Shown one piece after another: positions 32,783-40,982 of a stretch of DNA of 64,000 nt (the stretch's first letter is position 1; each line of letters begins with the position of its first letter). A program made the translations under genes and the position numbers. Source of the stretch: Candidatus Zixiibacteriota bacterium (GTDB lineage Bacteria > Zixibacteria > MSB-5A5 > GN15 > FEB-12); the NCBI GenBank assembly GCA_022571985.1, contig JACZWU010000001.1:591501-655500 (forward strand), given 5' to 3'. The notes under the pieces were generated by a model. The model did not search any database, had not been told where the DNA came from, and worked only from the letters and a program-made list of their open reading frames with translations.

Positions 32783-35700
32783 CTATAAGTTCAGCTCAAT
32801 ACCGAGCCTAATTTGTCTGCCAAAATCCCAGTTGGCCGGATTTGAATCAAAAGGCGTGCCGCCTTTAATAATTCCGCTCTGGTTCTGTTGTGTATCTGGG
32901 CGACCAGTACCACTATACACGAAAACAATATTTTCGCTGTCGAATACATTTTCGACATTGGCAATAAAGCGATAATATAAGCCCGCCATTTTAAATTCTT
33001 TTGAAAATCTAATGTCAAAATTGATAAGTGAGGGTCTCCTGAGAGAATTGGTCTGAATATCTTCGCCGAGAGACTGGGTAATGTTGGGATACGAACGAGA
33101 AGGAGTAAACGGACGCCCGCTTTCTACCAGAGTTACCAGACTAAGCGACCAGCCATTGGGAATCCCAATTCCAAACAAGCGAGGTTTAATAGTTGTCGGC
33201 ACCACAATCTGGATACTGGCCTTTAATGAATGACGAACATCGTTATCCAAAGGAGATTCCGAAAGAGGCTCACGTGACAATTCGAAGTCGCTCAAGTAAT
33301 TATCGTTTGTCTGAGAAGCCTTTCCGAATGCAAAGGCATAAGTATAACTTAAGAAGCCATTGACGTATCCGCCGCCTCTTTTTTCAACTGTCAGCTCAAA
33401 TCCACGGCCGCGTCCATAGTCACTATTGCGATACTGCTGCCGCAAAATGTTGTTATCATCGCGAACATTTTGAATATTAATTTTGTCAAATTCATCTTTG
33501 AAGTAACCGCCAATATCAATCGAGTAGTGCTGACTCATGGCATATTTGACTCCGAAAGAGTACTGAATTGTTTTCTGATAGTCGAGGTTGTAGTTACCAA
33601 CCACTACGTTCCTATTAACTGAAGCGGTATTTCTGGCGTACATCCACTGCAAACTTGGCAGCTGATAAAAGTGACCGTAGTTAAAATAAACTTTGGCCTT
33701 GTCAGATATAGGATATGAGAAACCTATGCGGGGAGAAATCTTCTGGCGGTCTCCAAGTATGATCCCTGTTCCGAGGTCGTCATTGCGGGCTATCTCTCTT
33801 AGCTGTTCGGTTTCCTGAAGAAAGAAATCCCAGCGAATTCCTAACGACGCAATCATCGAACCATACTCAAGCTTGTCTCTAAAATATACAGAACCAGCCC
33901 AGGGACTATACTGGAACATATCCCTGAACGCTCCCCGGGTAGAATATGGGCCACCATCAGGGATACCAAGGTATTCAACGTATGGTTGTTCAATGTCCTG
34001 GAAGACAAAATCCATATTTCTGACGGCAAATCCACCCTTTAACTCATGAGAGCCCACCTGCCAAAAAGACTGGATCTTCCCACGAGCCGTATTGATTTCT
34101 CGCCGGTGCCATGTCGCAGGACTTAGGTAAGAGATTGGATTAAGGAAATTGCTGGAACCGCCGGCATCCCAAATTCCGTTGCCATTAAAATCAGTAAACG
34201 GCTCCCCCTGGTCATACTGGAAATTCGGCGGGTCATAAAGTCCGTTACCGTTTCTATCGACAAATGGAATTCCTTCAGACCAAAAGCCCAAAGGACCATC
34301 ATAAAATCCGTTTTCGTTTAGGTCGTGAACCGTACGAATCCATTTATCAATGCCGGGCTGGAAAATGCCGTCACCATTTACATCATTAAAGGGTTCTCCG
34401 ATAATTGAGTCACCGTCCATATATGGCTCGGGGTCGCGGTCATTTATAACGTTTCGTCGGTCGGCATCCAGAATGCCGTTACCGTTGCGGTCATGCAGAA
34501 AATCTCCCTGATCCCAGACGCCGTTTCCGTTCAAATCTATAAACGGTTCTCCTTCAAGAAAATCTATATAGCCGTTGTTATTAAAACGAAAGCCGGAACT
34601 TTCCTGAGAACCACCCTGGAAGTTAATCTCAAAATTTGACTCACCAAAAGTATAGGCCGGTCCGTTAAAGTTATCTCCGAATGTCATTGTGTCAGGAAAC
34701 AAATTAATAACCGGTTCCGGTGCATCGTAAACACCATTGCCATTCAGATCTTCATAAGTTTCCCATTCATAATCAAAGGCGAACTGATCGGGAGTCAAGC
34801 CATGCCCCGGGTTATTGGGGTCTCCTGGCTGCTGGCTGACAGTACTCTGTTGGTAGGAGAATATCGCTTCATAATGGAAATTTCTGGAAATCGCGTGGGT
34901 TACTTCTAAAGAAATGATTTTCAACTTATCCTCACGGATTGGAGCAGTCCCAGAGCTGTATCGATAGCTCCAGTCAAATAATGTTCTTCTGCTCAGCGTG
35001 TTCTTATAAGAGAATAAAAACTTCAGATTCTGTTGGGGGCGAAAGACAATGTTACCTTTCCAGTGATAAAGGTTGTTTAGTCGCTCAGGGACATCAATCC
35101 CGAAAAAGTTAAAAAAACCATCATTGCGTACGGTTTGAGGTGTATTAAAATTATCATACTGAAAGAAACCGTCATTCTTATCAATTTCGGCATAAAAGAA
35201 ATAGGTCAATTCTTTATCCTCGAGAAAATTTATCCCCAAAGCTGGCAGAATTTTGCTGCGCAAAATCGGGTCCGGACCTGAAAGCCTGAATCTTACATAA
35301 TCACTATTTCGTGAGTATTCATTTAAGGCAGCATTACCGAAATCATCAGTCTGAAACTGCATGTTTGCTCTGGTGACGTCCTTTGAACCGGTCTGGGTTC
35401 TTATGGTAACAATCCCTGAAAGTGCATCACCATACTCAGGGTCAAAGCCGTCTTTAATAATCGTGAATTCCTGAATGGAGCCCGAAACCAGTGATAGCTG
35501 GGCGCCAGCCTGTCCCAGACCGCCAAGTGCATCATCAATAGGCACACCGTCTATAATGTAGCTGACCTCAAAAGCTCTGCCGCCACGGATAAAAATTTCA
35601 CCGGCACTATTAGTGACAACACCTGCAACTTGCTGAATCAGTTCATCAACTGTCGTAACCGGCTGAGTTTCAATTGTCTCTTTCGTCATAATCGTCTGGT

Positions 35701-36109
35701 TAGAGGTTTCAAACTTATCAATTATATCAATTACGGCCTCAACCACGATTCTTTCTTCCAGAGCTTCCACCGTCTCTGAAATACTCTGATTAATCTCAAC
35801 CGTCAAATTGGATTTTACAACAACGTTGGTCACTTCAACAGGATTGTATCCGACCAGTGAAATAATAAGTTTGTATGTTCCGGGCTCGACCAGGGAGATT
35901 TTGTATTTACCATCAAGGCCGGTGTTAGCGCCGCGATTGGTACCATCTATACGAACAGTCGCACCGATAAGCGGGTCGCCTGTCGCTTTATCTTTTATTA
36001 ATCCCTTAATTTGCCCTGTAGACGCTGCAAAACTACTTCCTGCAATAAGCAATATGCATAGCGTTGAAGCTAACAGCCAAAATGTTTGCTGTTTGCGTTT
36101 GCTCCGCAT
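32783..36109 (-). CDS. SusC-like TonB-dependent receptor with Ca-loop-like repeats
   Basis: 1108 residues from the ATG at 36109, which has a perfect GGAGGA five bases upstream; a longer frame to 36235 has no signal peptide. Layout: signal peptide (ending GSSFAAS), carboxypeptidase-regulatory-like domain ('GLIKDKATGDPLIGATVRID'), plug domain ('PVTTVDELIQQVAGVV', FIRGGRAFEVSYIIDGVPIDD) and a long beta-barrel ending in RQIRLGIELNL. About 200 residues (34155-34765) hold seven or more D-x-N-G-N-G-x-x-(D/F) loops, each resembling a calcium-binding or thrombospondin type-3 loop. No SusD gene is adjacent. It imports a large or scarce substrate, not identifiable here. Confidence 0.9.
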   Translation of the reverse strand: MRSKRKQQTFWLLASTLCILLIAGSSFAASTGQIKGLIKDKATGDPLIGATVRIDGTNRGANTGLDGKYKISLVEPGTYKLIISLVGYNPVEVTNVVVKSNLTVEINQSISETVEALEERIVVEAVIDIIDKFETSNQTIMTKETIETQPVTTVDELIQQVAGVVTNSAGEIFIRGGRAFEVSYIIDGVPIDDALGGLGQAGAQLSLVSGSIQEFTIIKDGFDPEYGDALSGIVTIRTQTGSKDVTRANMQFQTDDFGNAALNEYSRNSDYVRFRLSGPDPILRSKILPALGINFLEDKELTYFFYAEIDKNDGFFQYDNFNTPQTVRNDGFFNFFGIDVPERLNNLYHWKGNIVFRPQQNLKFLFSYKNTLSRRTLFDWSYRYSSGTAPIREDKLKIISLEVTHAISRNFHYEAIFSYQQSTVSQQPGDPNNPGHGLTPDQFAFDYEWETYEDLNGNGVYDAPEPVINLFPDTMTFGDNFNGPAYTFGESNFEINFQGGSQESSGFRFNNNGYIDFLEGEPFIDLNGNGVWDQGDFLHDRNGNGILDADRRNVINDRDPEPYMDGDSIIGEPFNDVNGDGIFQPGIDKWIRTVHDLNENGFYDGPLGFWSEGIPFVDRNGNGLYDPPNFQYDQGEPFTDFNGNGIWDAGGSSNFLNPISYLSPATWHRREINTARGKIQSFWQVGSHELKGGFAVRNMDFVFQDIEQPYVEYLGIPDGGPYSTRGAFRDMFQYSPWAGSVYFRDKLEYGSMIASLGIRWDFFLQETEQLREIARNDDLGTGIILGDRQKISPRIGFSYPISDKAKVYFNYGHFYQLPSLQWMYARNTASVNRNVVVGNYNLDYQKTIQYSFGVKYAMSQHYSIDIGGYFKDEFDKINIQNVRDDNNILRQQYRNSDYGRGRGFELTVEKRGGGYVNGFLSYTYAFAFGKASQTNDNYLSDFELSREPLSESPLDNDVRHSLKASIQIVVPTTIKPRLFGIGIPNGWSLSLVTLVESGRPFTPSRSYPNITQSLGEDIQTNSLRRPSLINFDIRFSKEFKMAGLYYRFIANVENVFDSENIVFVYSGTGRPDTQQNQSGIIKGGTPFDSNPANWDFGRQIRLGIELNL
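34155..34765 (-). repeat. D-x-N-G-N-G loop repeats inside the TonB receptor
   Basis: The encoded units are DLNGNGVYDAPEP, DLNGNGVWDQGD, DRNGNGILDAD, DVNGDGIFQPG, DLNENGFYDG, DRNGNGLYDPP and DFNGNGIWDAG, spaced 15-40 residues apart, several preceded by (G)EPF(T/N/I)D. They match the 9-12-residue calcium loops of EF-hand and thrombospondin type-3 repeats. They lie in the first third of the barrel, probably in one large extracellular loop. Confidence 0.75.
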
Positions 36110-36114
36110 GTTTG

Positions 36115-36120
36115 TCCTCC
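36115..36120 (-). promoter_or_regulatory. Ribosome binding site deciding the TonB receptor start
   Basis: GGAGGA on the minus strand, five bases before the ATG at 36109. It settles the start against the upstream in-frame TTG at 36235. Confidence 0.75.
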
Positions 36121-36265
36121 TGAACATTAGCAATCTGGGTTCAGATCTTTCTCCAAAAGTAAACCGGCTGATTTTTAAGGCTGTGGGAGGGAATATCAAT
36201 AGCCAGGCTCTTAGCAAAACTTGACTGGTTCCCAACCTCCCTTTATTACAACCCGAAAAGACTCA

Positions 36266-36289
36266 TTGAGCGACAACAACTTCGCTCAA
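36266..36289 (-). promoter_or_regulatory. Hairpin in the TonB receptor leader
   Basis: A perfect 8-bp stem, TTGAGCGA and TCGCTCAA, with an 8-nt loop. It lies in the untranslated leader about 20-45 nt after the predicted start of transcription. There is no T-run after it, so it is not a simple terminator. Confidence 0.45.
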
Positions 36290-36316
36290 CCGGCCTCGTT
36301 AATTCTAAACCGCCAA

Positions 36317-36344
36317 ATTATCTGCATGAGCCATGATAAGTCAA
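36317..36344 (-). promoter_or_regulatory. Promoter of the TonB receptor operon
   Basis: TTGACT (36339-36344) and GATAAT (36317-36322) on the minus strand, 16 bp apart, five of six matches each. Transcription would start near 36310, leaving a ~200-nt leader before the ATG at 36109. Confidence 0.6.
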
Positions 36345-36400
36345 GCGATTTTTCCCTGATAACAATCGAATCTATCAATTAAAAACTGTTCCTTTACTGT

Positions 36401-37225
36401 TTATAGACTCTCCACCGGCTCAGAACGTTTAATGAGATTTCGCTTTAGCAATGGATTTTTCATCAGAAAATCTCTGATGGCCTCAATGGCTTTCTGTTCT
36501 GGTTCGCTTGGCGTTCTGTTTTTTAACGAGATGCCCAATGTCCCTGCTAGATTTCTGCTGAAAGATTCGGAAATGTCAGATAGATTTTTGCCCTTAATCC
36601 ATTGGGTTTCATCGGGTTCAGGCTCGCATTCGGCTTTTTTTGAAAGAGCCGGATGCTCGGAGTGTTTAGTAAGCTTGATTGAACCATGCTGCAGAAAGGT
36701 GTCGTTTATCCGCCTTTGAGCAGAGCCTACAATCTTACGTCCGTCGCTTACGATTTCATAGCGGGCAGCCGATTGAAAGCAGCTAAGCTTATTGAAGCCG
36801 TCCTTTTCTTTGAACCCCGGAGAAGATTGTCGCACGATTTGCGTCACTAACCCGATATCGTCCAAAAATCCAGCCAGCGCTGCTGCTATCAACCTTGACG
36901 TTTCTTGAACTGAGCTGGCAAGAATTCCCGAGCCTGAGCCGATTGCCCGAGCTGCAATAGAATAAGTGAGTTCGCCCGGATCGTGATAGAGTGCCCTGCC
37001 TCCGGTTATTCGACGTATCACAGCAGTTCCGTTTAGCTGGCCTAAGTCTACGGCGCGTTCAATCTCCTGATTCAGTCCAATTGTTATAGCGCCCGGGCTC
37101 CAGGAATAGAGTCGAACGAAAACTGTGCCCGGCTCTTCTGCCGCCCTTGCAAACAGCCATTCGTCCATGCCCATATTGTAAAAGGGGTCACAGTTAAATG
37201 TTGAATAAAAATATCCGTTTACCAC
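36401..37225 (-). CDS. Lipoate-protein ligase A-like protein
   Basis: A 274-residue protein starting with GTG. The BPL/LplA/LipB fold is clear: 'FNCDPFYNMGMDEWLFARA', then 'WSPGAITIGLNQE', then the loop 'RRITGGRALYHDPGELTYSI', and the conserved Lys in GRKIVGSAQRR. These enzymes attach lipoyl, octanoyl or biotin groups to carrier proteins. The RRxTGGRAxxH loop favours a lipoate/octanoyl role (LplA or LipM) over biotin ligase. It sits 166 bp after the TPR/sigma-54 activator and probably has its own promoter. Confidence 0.85.
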   Translation of the reverse strand: MVNGYFYSTFNCDPFYNMGMDEWLFARAAEEPGTVFVRLYSWSPGAITIGLNQEIERAVDLGQLNGTAVIRRITGGRALYHDPGELTYSIAARAIGSGSGILASSVQETSRLIAAALAGFLDDIGLVTQIVRQSSPGFKEKDGFNKLSCFQSAARYEIVSDGRKIVGSAQRRINDTFLQHGSIKLTKHSEHPALSKKAECEPEPDETQWIKGKNLSDISESFSRNLAGTLGISLKNRTPSEPEQKAIEAIRDFLMKNPLLKRNLIKRSEPVESL

Positions 37226-37391
37226 AGGCAGAATTTATCAGAGAAAACCATCTGTGGCAACAGCAGTAAGTCAGAAAGTTTTTAGTTTGCTGATTATTTT
37301 TATTGTTCGACAGGTTTGTGAGCCTGCACAACCACAACAGTTAAAGCACAAAGAGAAAATATTGATAATTATTGAAATTGCAGATCTGCCG

Positions 37392-40334
37392 TCAGCTGGA
37401 CCGAAGATCGATGTTGTATTGCTTCATTTTCAAGCGCAGGGTTGATTCTGGAATATTGAGCAGAGAAGCCGCGTGTTTTTTTACACCTTTTTTTGTGCCC
37501 AGGGCTTTAATAATGAAATGCTTCTCATGCTCGGCTAAGTAGTCATAGAGTGAATAGTTGTCGTCAAATTCTATATCGCCGTTAAGCTGCTGAGCCTGCC
37601 TGACCGGCTTGCTGCCATTAGCTGAAGAGTCGCCCTTAACAGACTGTGATACGATTTCGCTCTCAATTACTTTTTTGTCACCTGCTAACAATATCAGTCT
37701 TTTAACTTCGTTTTGCAGCTCTCGGATATTGCCCGGCCAGTCATGCTCAGACAACATTTGCAGTGCTTCCGGAGAAATAGTTTTACCGGAGTCTTCCAGG
37801 AAATGCGAAACAAGAAAGAGTATATCTTCGCGTCGCTCCCGCAGCGGCGGCAGCAGGAAGGTCATAGCGGACAGTCTGTAATAAAGGTCCTGTCTGAAAG
37901 TTCCTGCTTTCATCTCTGCTTTTAAGTCTTTATTGGTAGCCGAGACTATCCGCACATCGACTTTGCGGCAGGTTGTTTCGCCAAGTCTTATGATTTCTTT
38001 GCTTTCGAGCACTCTCAGAATCTTGGCCTGAATGCTCAGAGGCATATCTGCAATTTCATCCAAGAAAAAAGTTCCGCCATCGGCTTCTTCAAACAATCCA
38101 ATTTTATCTCTGTCGGCGCCCGTAAAAGCACCGCGGACATAGCCGAACAGTTCTGACTCAAGCAGCGTCTCCGGCAGAGCAGCACAATTTACCGAGACAA
38201 ATCTTTTGGCGCTGCGGCCAGAGTTGAAATGAATCGCACGCGCCAGCAAATCCTTACCGGTGCCGGTTTCTCCCTCGATATTGATTGAGATATTTGAATC
38301 GACAACCTGCTTAACCTGCGCCAGTACTTTAAACATCTTTTCGTTTTGGGTTAGAATGCTGGGGAAAGCTGTTTTATCCTGAAGCTGATTTTTGAGTCTG
38401 CGGTTGTCTTCAAGCAGAGCGTTCTTTTGAATTTCGGCCCATTTAAATGAAATAAGATCAGCAAATCCAACAGCAAAATTGAGTTCAGTCTGCGAAAACG
38501 GGTCAAGCGACTGGTCTTCGGTCAGCTTGTCAATATATAGATAATACTTGCTGTTTTCGGCAGTAGCAAAGGGTACCACAATTACACTGGTCACAGTCTC
38601 AGGAATATCCGAAATCAGCTTATTAACAAACGGGTCACGCCGACAGTCAAGAAGCAGAGTGGGCTTCGTTTCAGAAAATTCTTCACCTAACAGATTATTA
38701 AAGTTGTCTTCGAATCTTTTGGTATGAATCCGGCTAAACTGAATATTTGAAACGATTTTTTTATCCGAATCTTCCGGAGCATAAATCAAAGCTCTGTTAG
38801 CAGAGCATTTCTTTAAGAGTATATCAAGGATGCCCTGCACCGAAGAACTCTTGATGTCCGTATATTCGGCAGCGCTTATCAGCTCGCCAAATATTTTGAA
38901 ACTGTTTTCCTGCGAAATCGAAAGGGCCACCGCCTGCTCCGATAGCGAATGCAGAAACTTGCTGATGGCGCGGACTCTGGAAGTATCGCCCAGTTTACTG
39001 AAATTCTTTTCGGCCCGGCTTAATCTCTTAAAGCCCCGTGAGAGCTCTCCGCACTGGCAGGAGTGAACACCATCAATGTAATCGCAATGGGAACCCCAAT
39101 ATTCTGCTTTAAGTCTCTTAAACAATTTACGGGCTTCGTCTAACAGGGAATTTATTTTGTCGCTTTCAATCTGTTCACCACTCAGCCGGATTTCGGCTGC
39201 TACCAGCAAGGTGCGAGCCAGGTCATAAGGATCACTAACTTCTCTCAGGACCTCAATGGCTAAGTCAATATTTTCAATCGCCTCATCATAATCCCCTTTT
39301 AATACGAAGGTTTTGGCTATGAGTCGGCGGGATAGACCAATTTCTGCTTTTTCTCCCAAGGCCAGGGCCAATTCCAAAGATTTTTGCCCGTATTTCATGG
39401 CATCATCAGCATTGTCCAGGGATAGCTCAGCTTCGGCCAGTCTGCGGCCGGACTGCGAGACCAGCGCCGAGTCAGGAGCCAGCATGGTTCCTTTTTGATA
39501 GGCTTCACTTAAAACAGCCTTGGCCTTAAAATAGTCCCCTTTTTCCAAAAGCAACTCACCAAAAAATTCCAGGTAATAAATTTTTTCACGTTTTAATCCA
39601 AGCGCCGCTATTTTTTCTAAGGCTTTGTCAAATTTCCGTCGGGCTTCATGAAAATCTCTGCGGCGAAGCTGTAAATAACCCAGATCAAGCAGGTTATTTA
39701 CCTGCGAAACTTCGTGATTATTCTTTTCAAAGTACTTTAAGGTCTCGCTAAGTTTCTCTTCAGCCTCATTCCAGTTGCCTAATCTGAGCTGGATCCTGCC
39801 CAGGTTACCTGTCATCTGGGCACGTTTGCGAGGATTGTCTCCTATAAGCTCAAGGGCCTGTTCAAGGTGTTCTAAAACAGCTCTATAATTAGTGCGGATA
39901 TAACAGACACGCGCTAATTCATTTAAGGCGTCACTTTGGCCAACCCTGTCGGCACCTCTGCGATAGGCAGCCAGGGCATCCCTGGCCCTTATTTCGGCAT
40001 TTTTGAGATCACCAACTGCAGCATAAGACTGCGAGACCACCAGTTGTGCACGGCCATAACAGCTATTTAAAGGAAAACCGGCTAAAAGCTTAACTGCTTT
40101 CAAACCGATTTCTAAAGCGTCTTTGTAATTGCCCTCAAAGTAATTTGCGGCGGATTTTAATGACTGCCAGAGCCCAAGCTCATAAGCTTTTTCTTTGAAT
40201 TCTTTTTCTTTAAGGCCGTTCAACTCTTTTACTGCCCGGGCGTATTGGCGCTGCCGAAACAGCTCCTGCACGGCGAGAAGACGACTATCTAAAATAATTT
40301 TAGGCGAGGAGACCTTCATTATTTCTTTTCCCAT
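37392..40334 (-). CDS. TPR-GAF sigma-54-dependent transcription activator
   Basis: A 980-residue protein. The first ~450 residues are tetratricopeptide repeats of the MalT/AAA-activator kind (DALNELARVCYIRTNY, AQMTGNLGRIQLRLGNWNEA, NNLLDLGYLQLRRRDFHEA). A GAF-like region follows (about 470-640), then a sigma-54 AAA+ domain (about 660-900) with Walker A GETGTGKD (about 683), an intact GAFTGA loop (about 734) and Walker B GGTFFLDEIAD. The end is a Fis-type helix-turn-helix (KGVKKHAASLLNIPESTLR). It should drive sigma-54 promoters in response to a partner bound by the TPR part, with no phosphorylation domain. It is 66 bp after a small secreted-protein gene. Confidence 0.9.
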   Translation of the reverse strand: MGKEIMKVSSPKIILDSRLLAVQELFRQRQYARAVKELNGLKEKEFKEKAYELGLWQSLKSAANYFEGNYKDALEIGLKAVKLLAGFPLNSCYGRAQLVVSQSYAAVGDLKNAEIRARDALAAYRRGADRVGQSDALNELARVCYIRTNYRAVLEHLEQALELIGDNPRKRAQMTGNLGRIQLRLGNWNEAEEKLSETLKYFEKNNHEVSQVNNLLDLGYLQLRRRDFHEARRKFDKALEKIAALGLKREKIYYLEFFGELLLEKGDYFKAKAVLSEAYQKGTMLAPDSALVSQSGRRLAEAELSLDNADDAMKYGQKSLELALALGEKAEIGLSRRLIAKTFVLKGDYDEAIENIDLAIEVLREVSDPYDLARTLLVAAEIRLSGEQIESDKINSLLDEARKLFKRLKAEYWGSHCDYIDGVHSCQCGELSRGFKRLSRAEKNFSKLGDTSRVRAISKFLHSLSEQAVALSISQENSFKIFGELISAAEYTDIKSSSVQGILDILLKKCSANRALIYAPEDSDKKIVSNIQFSRIHTKRFEDNFNNLLGEEFSETKPTLLLDCRRDPFVNKLISDIPETVTSVIVVPFATAENSKYYLYIDKLTEDQSLDPFSQTELNFAVGFADLISFKWAEIQKNALLEDNRRLKNQLQDKTAFPSILTQNEKMFKVLAQVKQVVDSNISINIEGETGTGKDLLARAIHFNSGRSAKRFVSVNCAALPETLLESELFGYVRGAFTGADRDKIGLFEEADGGTFFLDEIADMPLSIQAKILRVLESKEIIRLGETTCRKVDVRIVSATNKDLKAEMKAGTFRQDLYYRLSAMTFLLPPLRERREDILFLVSHFLEDSGKTISPEALQMLSEHDWPGNIRELQNEVKRLILLAGDKKVIESEIVSQSVKGDSSANGSKPVRQAQQLNGDIEFDDNYSLYDYLAEHEKHFIIKALGTKKGVKKHAASLLNIPESTLRLKMKQYNIDLRSS

Positions 40335-40400
40335 TAAAGAGGACCAGACCCTCCCGGATCATCTCTTGTTGTAAAGGTCAATTTTCCTTATCGTTTTCGT

Positions 40401-40724
40401 TCAATAAGCAGTCTTTACCTGTGCCTTGGGGGAAGTCCACTCATAGTAGCGATCCACAATAAAAGCAGACAACCTCGACATCAATCCGGAGAACCAATTC
40501 TGCGTACCATCGCCGCCGTTTGGGTTCCCTGCTATCGTCCCTGTCGGGGAATTAGCAACTTCACCAGCATCATTCTTAGCTGAATCTGGTGGTACACCCG
40601 TAGAGCCGCCATTGTCGCCGTCAGCGTCCCAGGGATTTTCACCGGACAATGCGGGCACGGATAAAAAGCTGGCGAACAACAACAACAAAGTCATCGCTGT
40701 CAAAATGAGTTTGGACTTTCTCAT
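40401..40724 (-). CDS. Small secreted protein of unknown function
   Basis: 107 residues from the ATG at 40724, which has GGAGG eight bases upstream; earlier in-frame ATGs lack a site. It has a signal peptide (about 1-27: ILTAMTLLLLFASFLSVPALS), a Gly/Asp/Asn-rich low-complexity segment (about 28-75), then a hydrophobic amphipathic end (WFSGLMSRLSAFIVDRYYEW). I know no family. It has a near-consensus promoter and a ~90-nt leader, and is followed 66 bp on by the TPR/sigma-54 activator. It could be a secreted signal or a small envelope protein. Confidence 0.65.
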   Translation of the reverse strand: MRKSKLILTAMTLLLLFASFLSVPALSGENPWDADGDNGGSTGVPPDSAKNDAGEVANSPTGTIAGNPNGGDGTQNWFSGLMSRLSAFIVDRYYEWTSPKAQVKTAY

Positions 40725-40823
40725 TAAAAATGCCTCCAATCCGAACCTTGAGATATAGATCGTTTTTCTAATAAAAGCAGAAGTGGCGAGATTCATGTAC
40801 TAAGCGCATTTCCTGCTACTTCC

Positions 40824-40852
40824 ATATTAGCCAAAAGCCTACATTATGTCAA
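40824..40852 (-). promoter_or_regulatory. Near-consensus sigma-70-type promoter
   Basis: On the minus strand TTGACA (40847-40852), exactly 17 bp, TAATAT (40824-40829). It is the best promoter match in the window. Transcription would start near 40816 and read the small secreted protein and probably the TPR activator. Confidence 0.7.
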
Positions 40853-40982
40853 GCTAAATGACGCTATTGAGGAATCGCCGCAGATCCTGCGCCAACTCCC
40901 CAAAATTCAGCCTGCAGGTTAGTCTACCAACTTCTGTAACAGCAGTATCGTCAAGATAGTTCTATTAATTTTAAGAAAGTTT

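Noticed and set aside
36110-36235. Longer N-terminus for the TonB receptor from an upstream TTG
   Set aside because: The extension lacks signal-peptide features, and a strong GGAGGA site marks the ATG at 36109.
37254-37445. A 63-codon plus-strand frame between the lipoate-ligase-like gene and the TPR activator
   Set aside because: It overlaps the end of the activator gene in the opposite direction and has no ribosome binding site or clear domain.
40725-40982. Sigma-54 promoter next to the TPR activator
   Set aside because: I found no TGGCAC-N5-TTGC element on either strand here; the site present is a clear TTGACA/TAATAT promoter.
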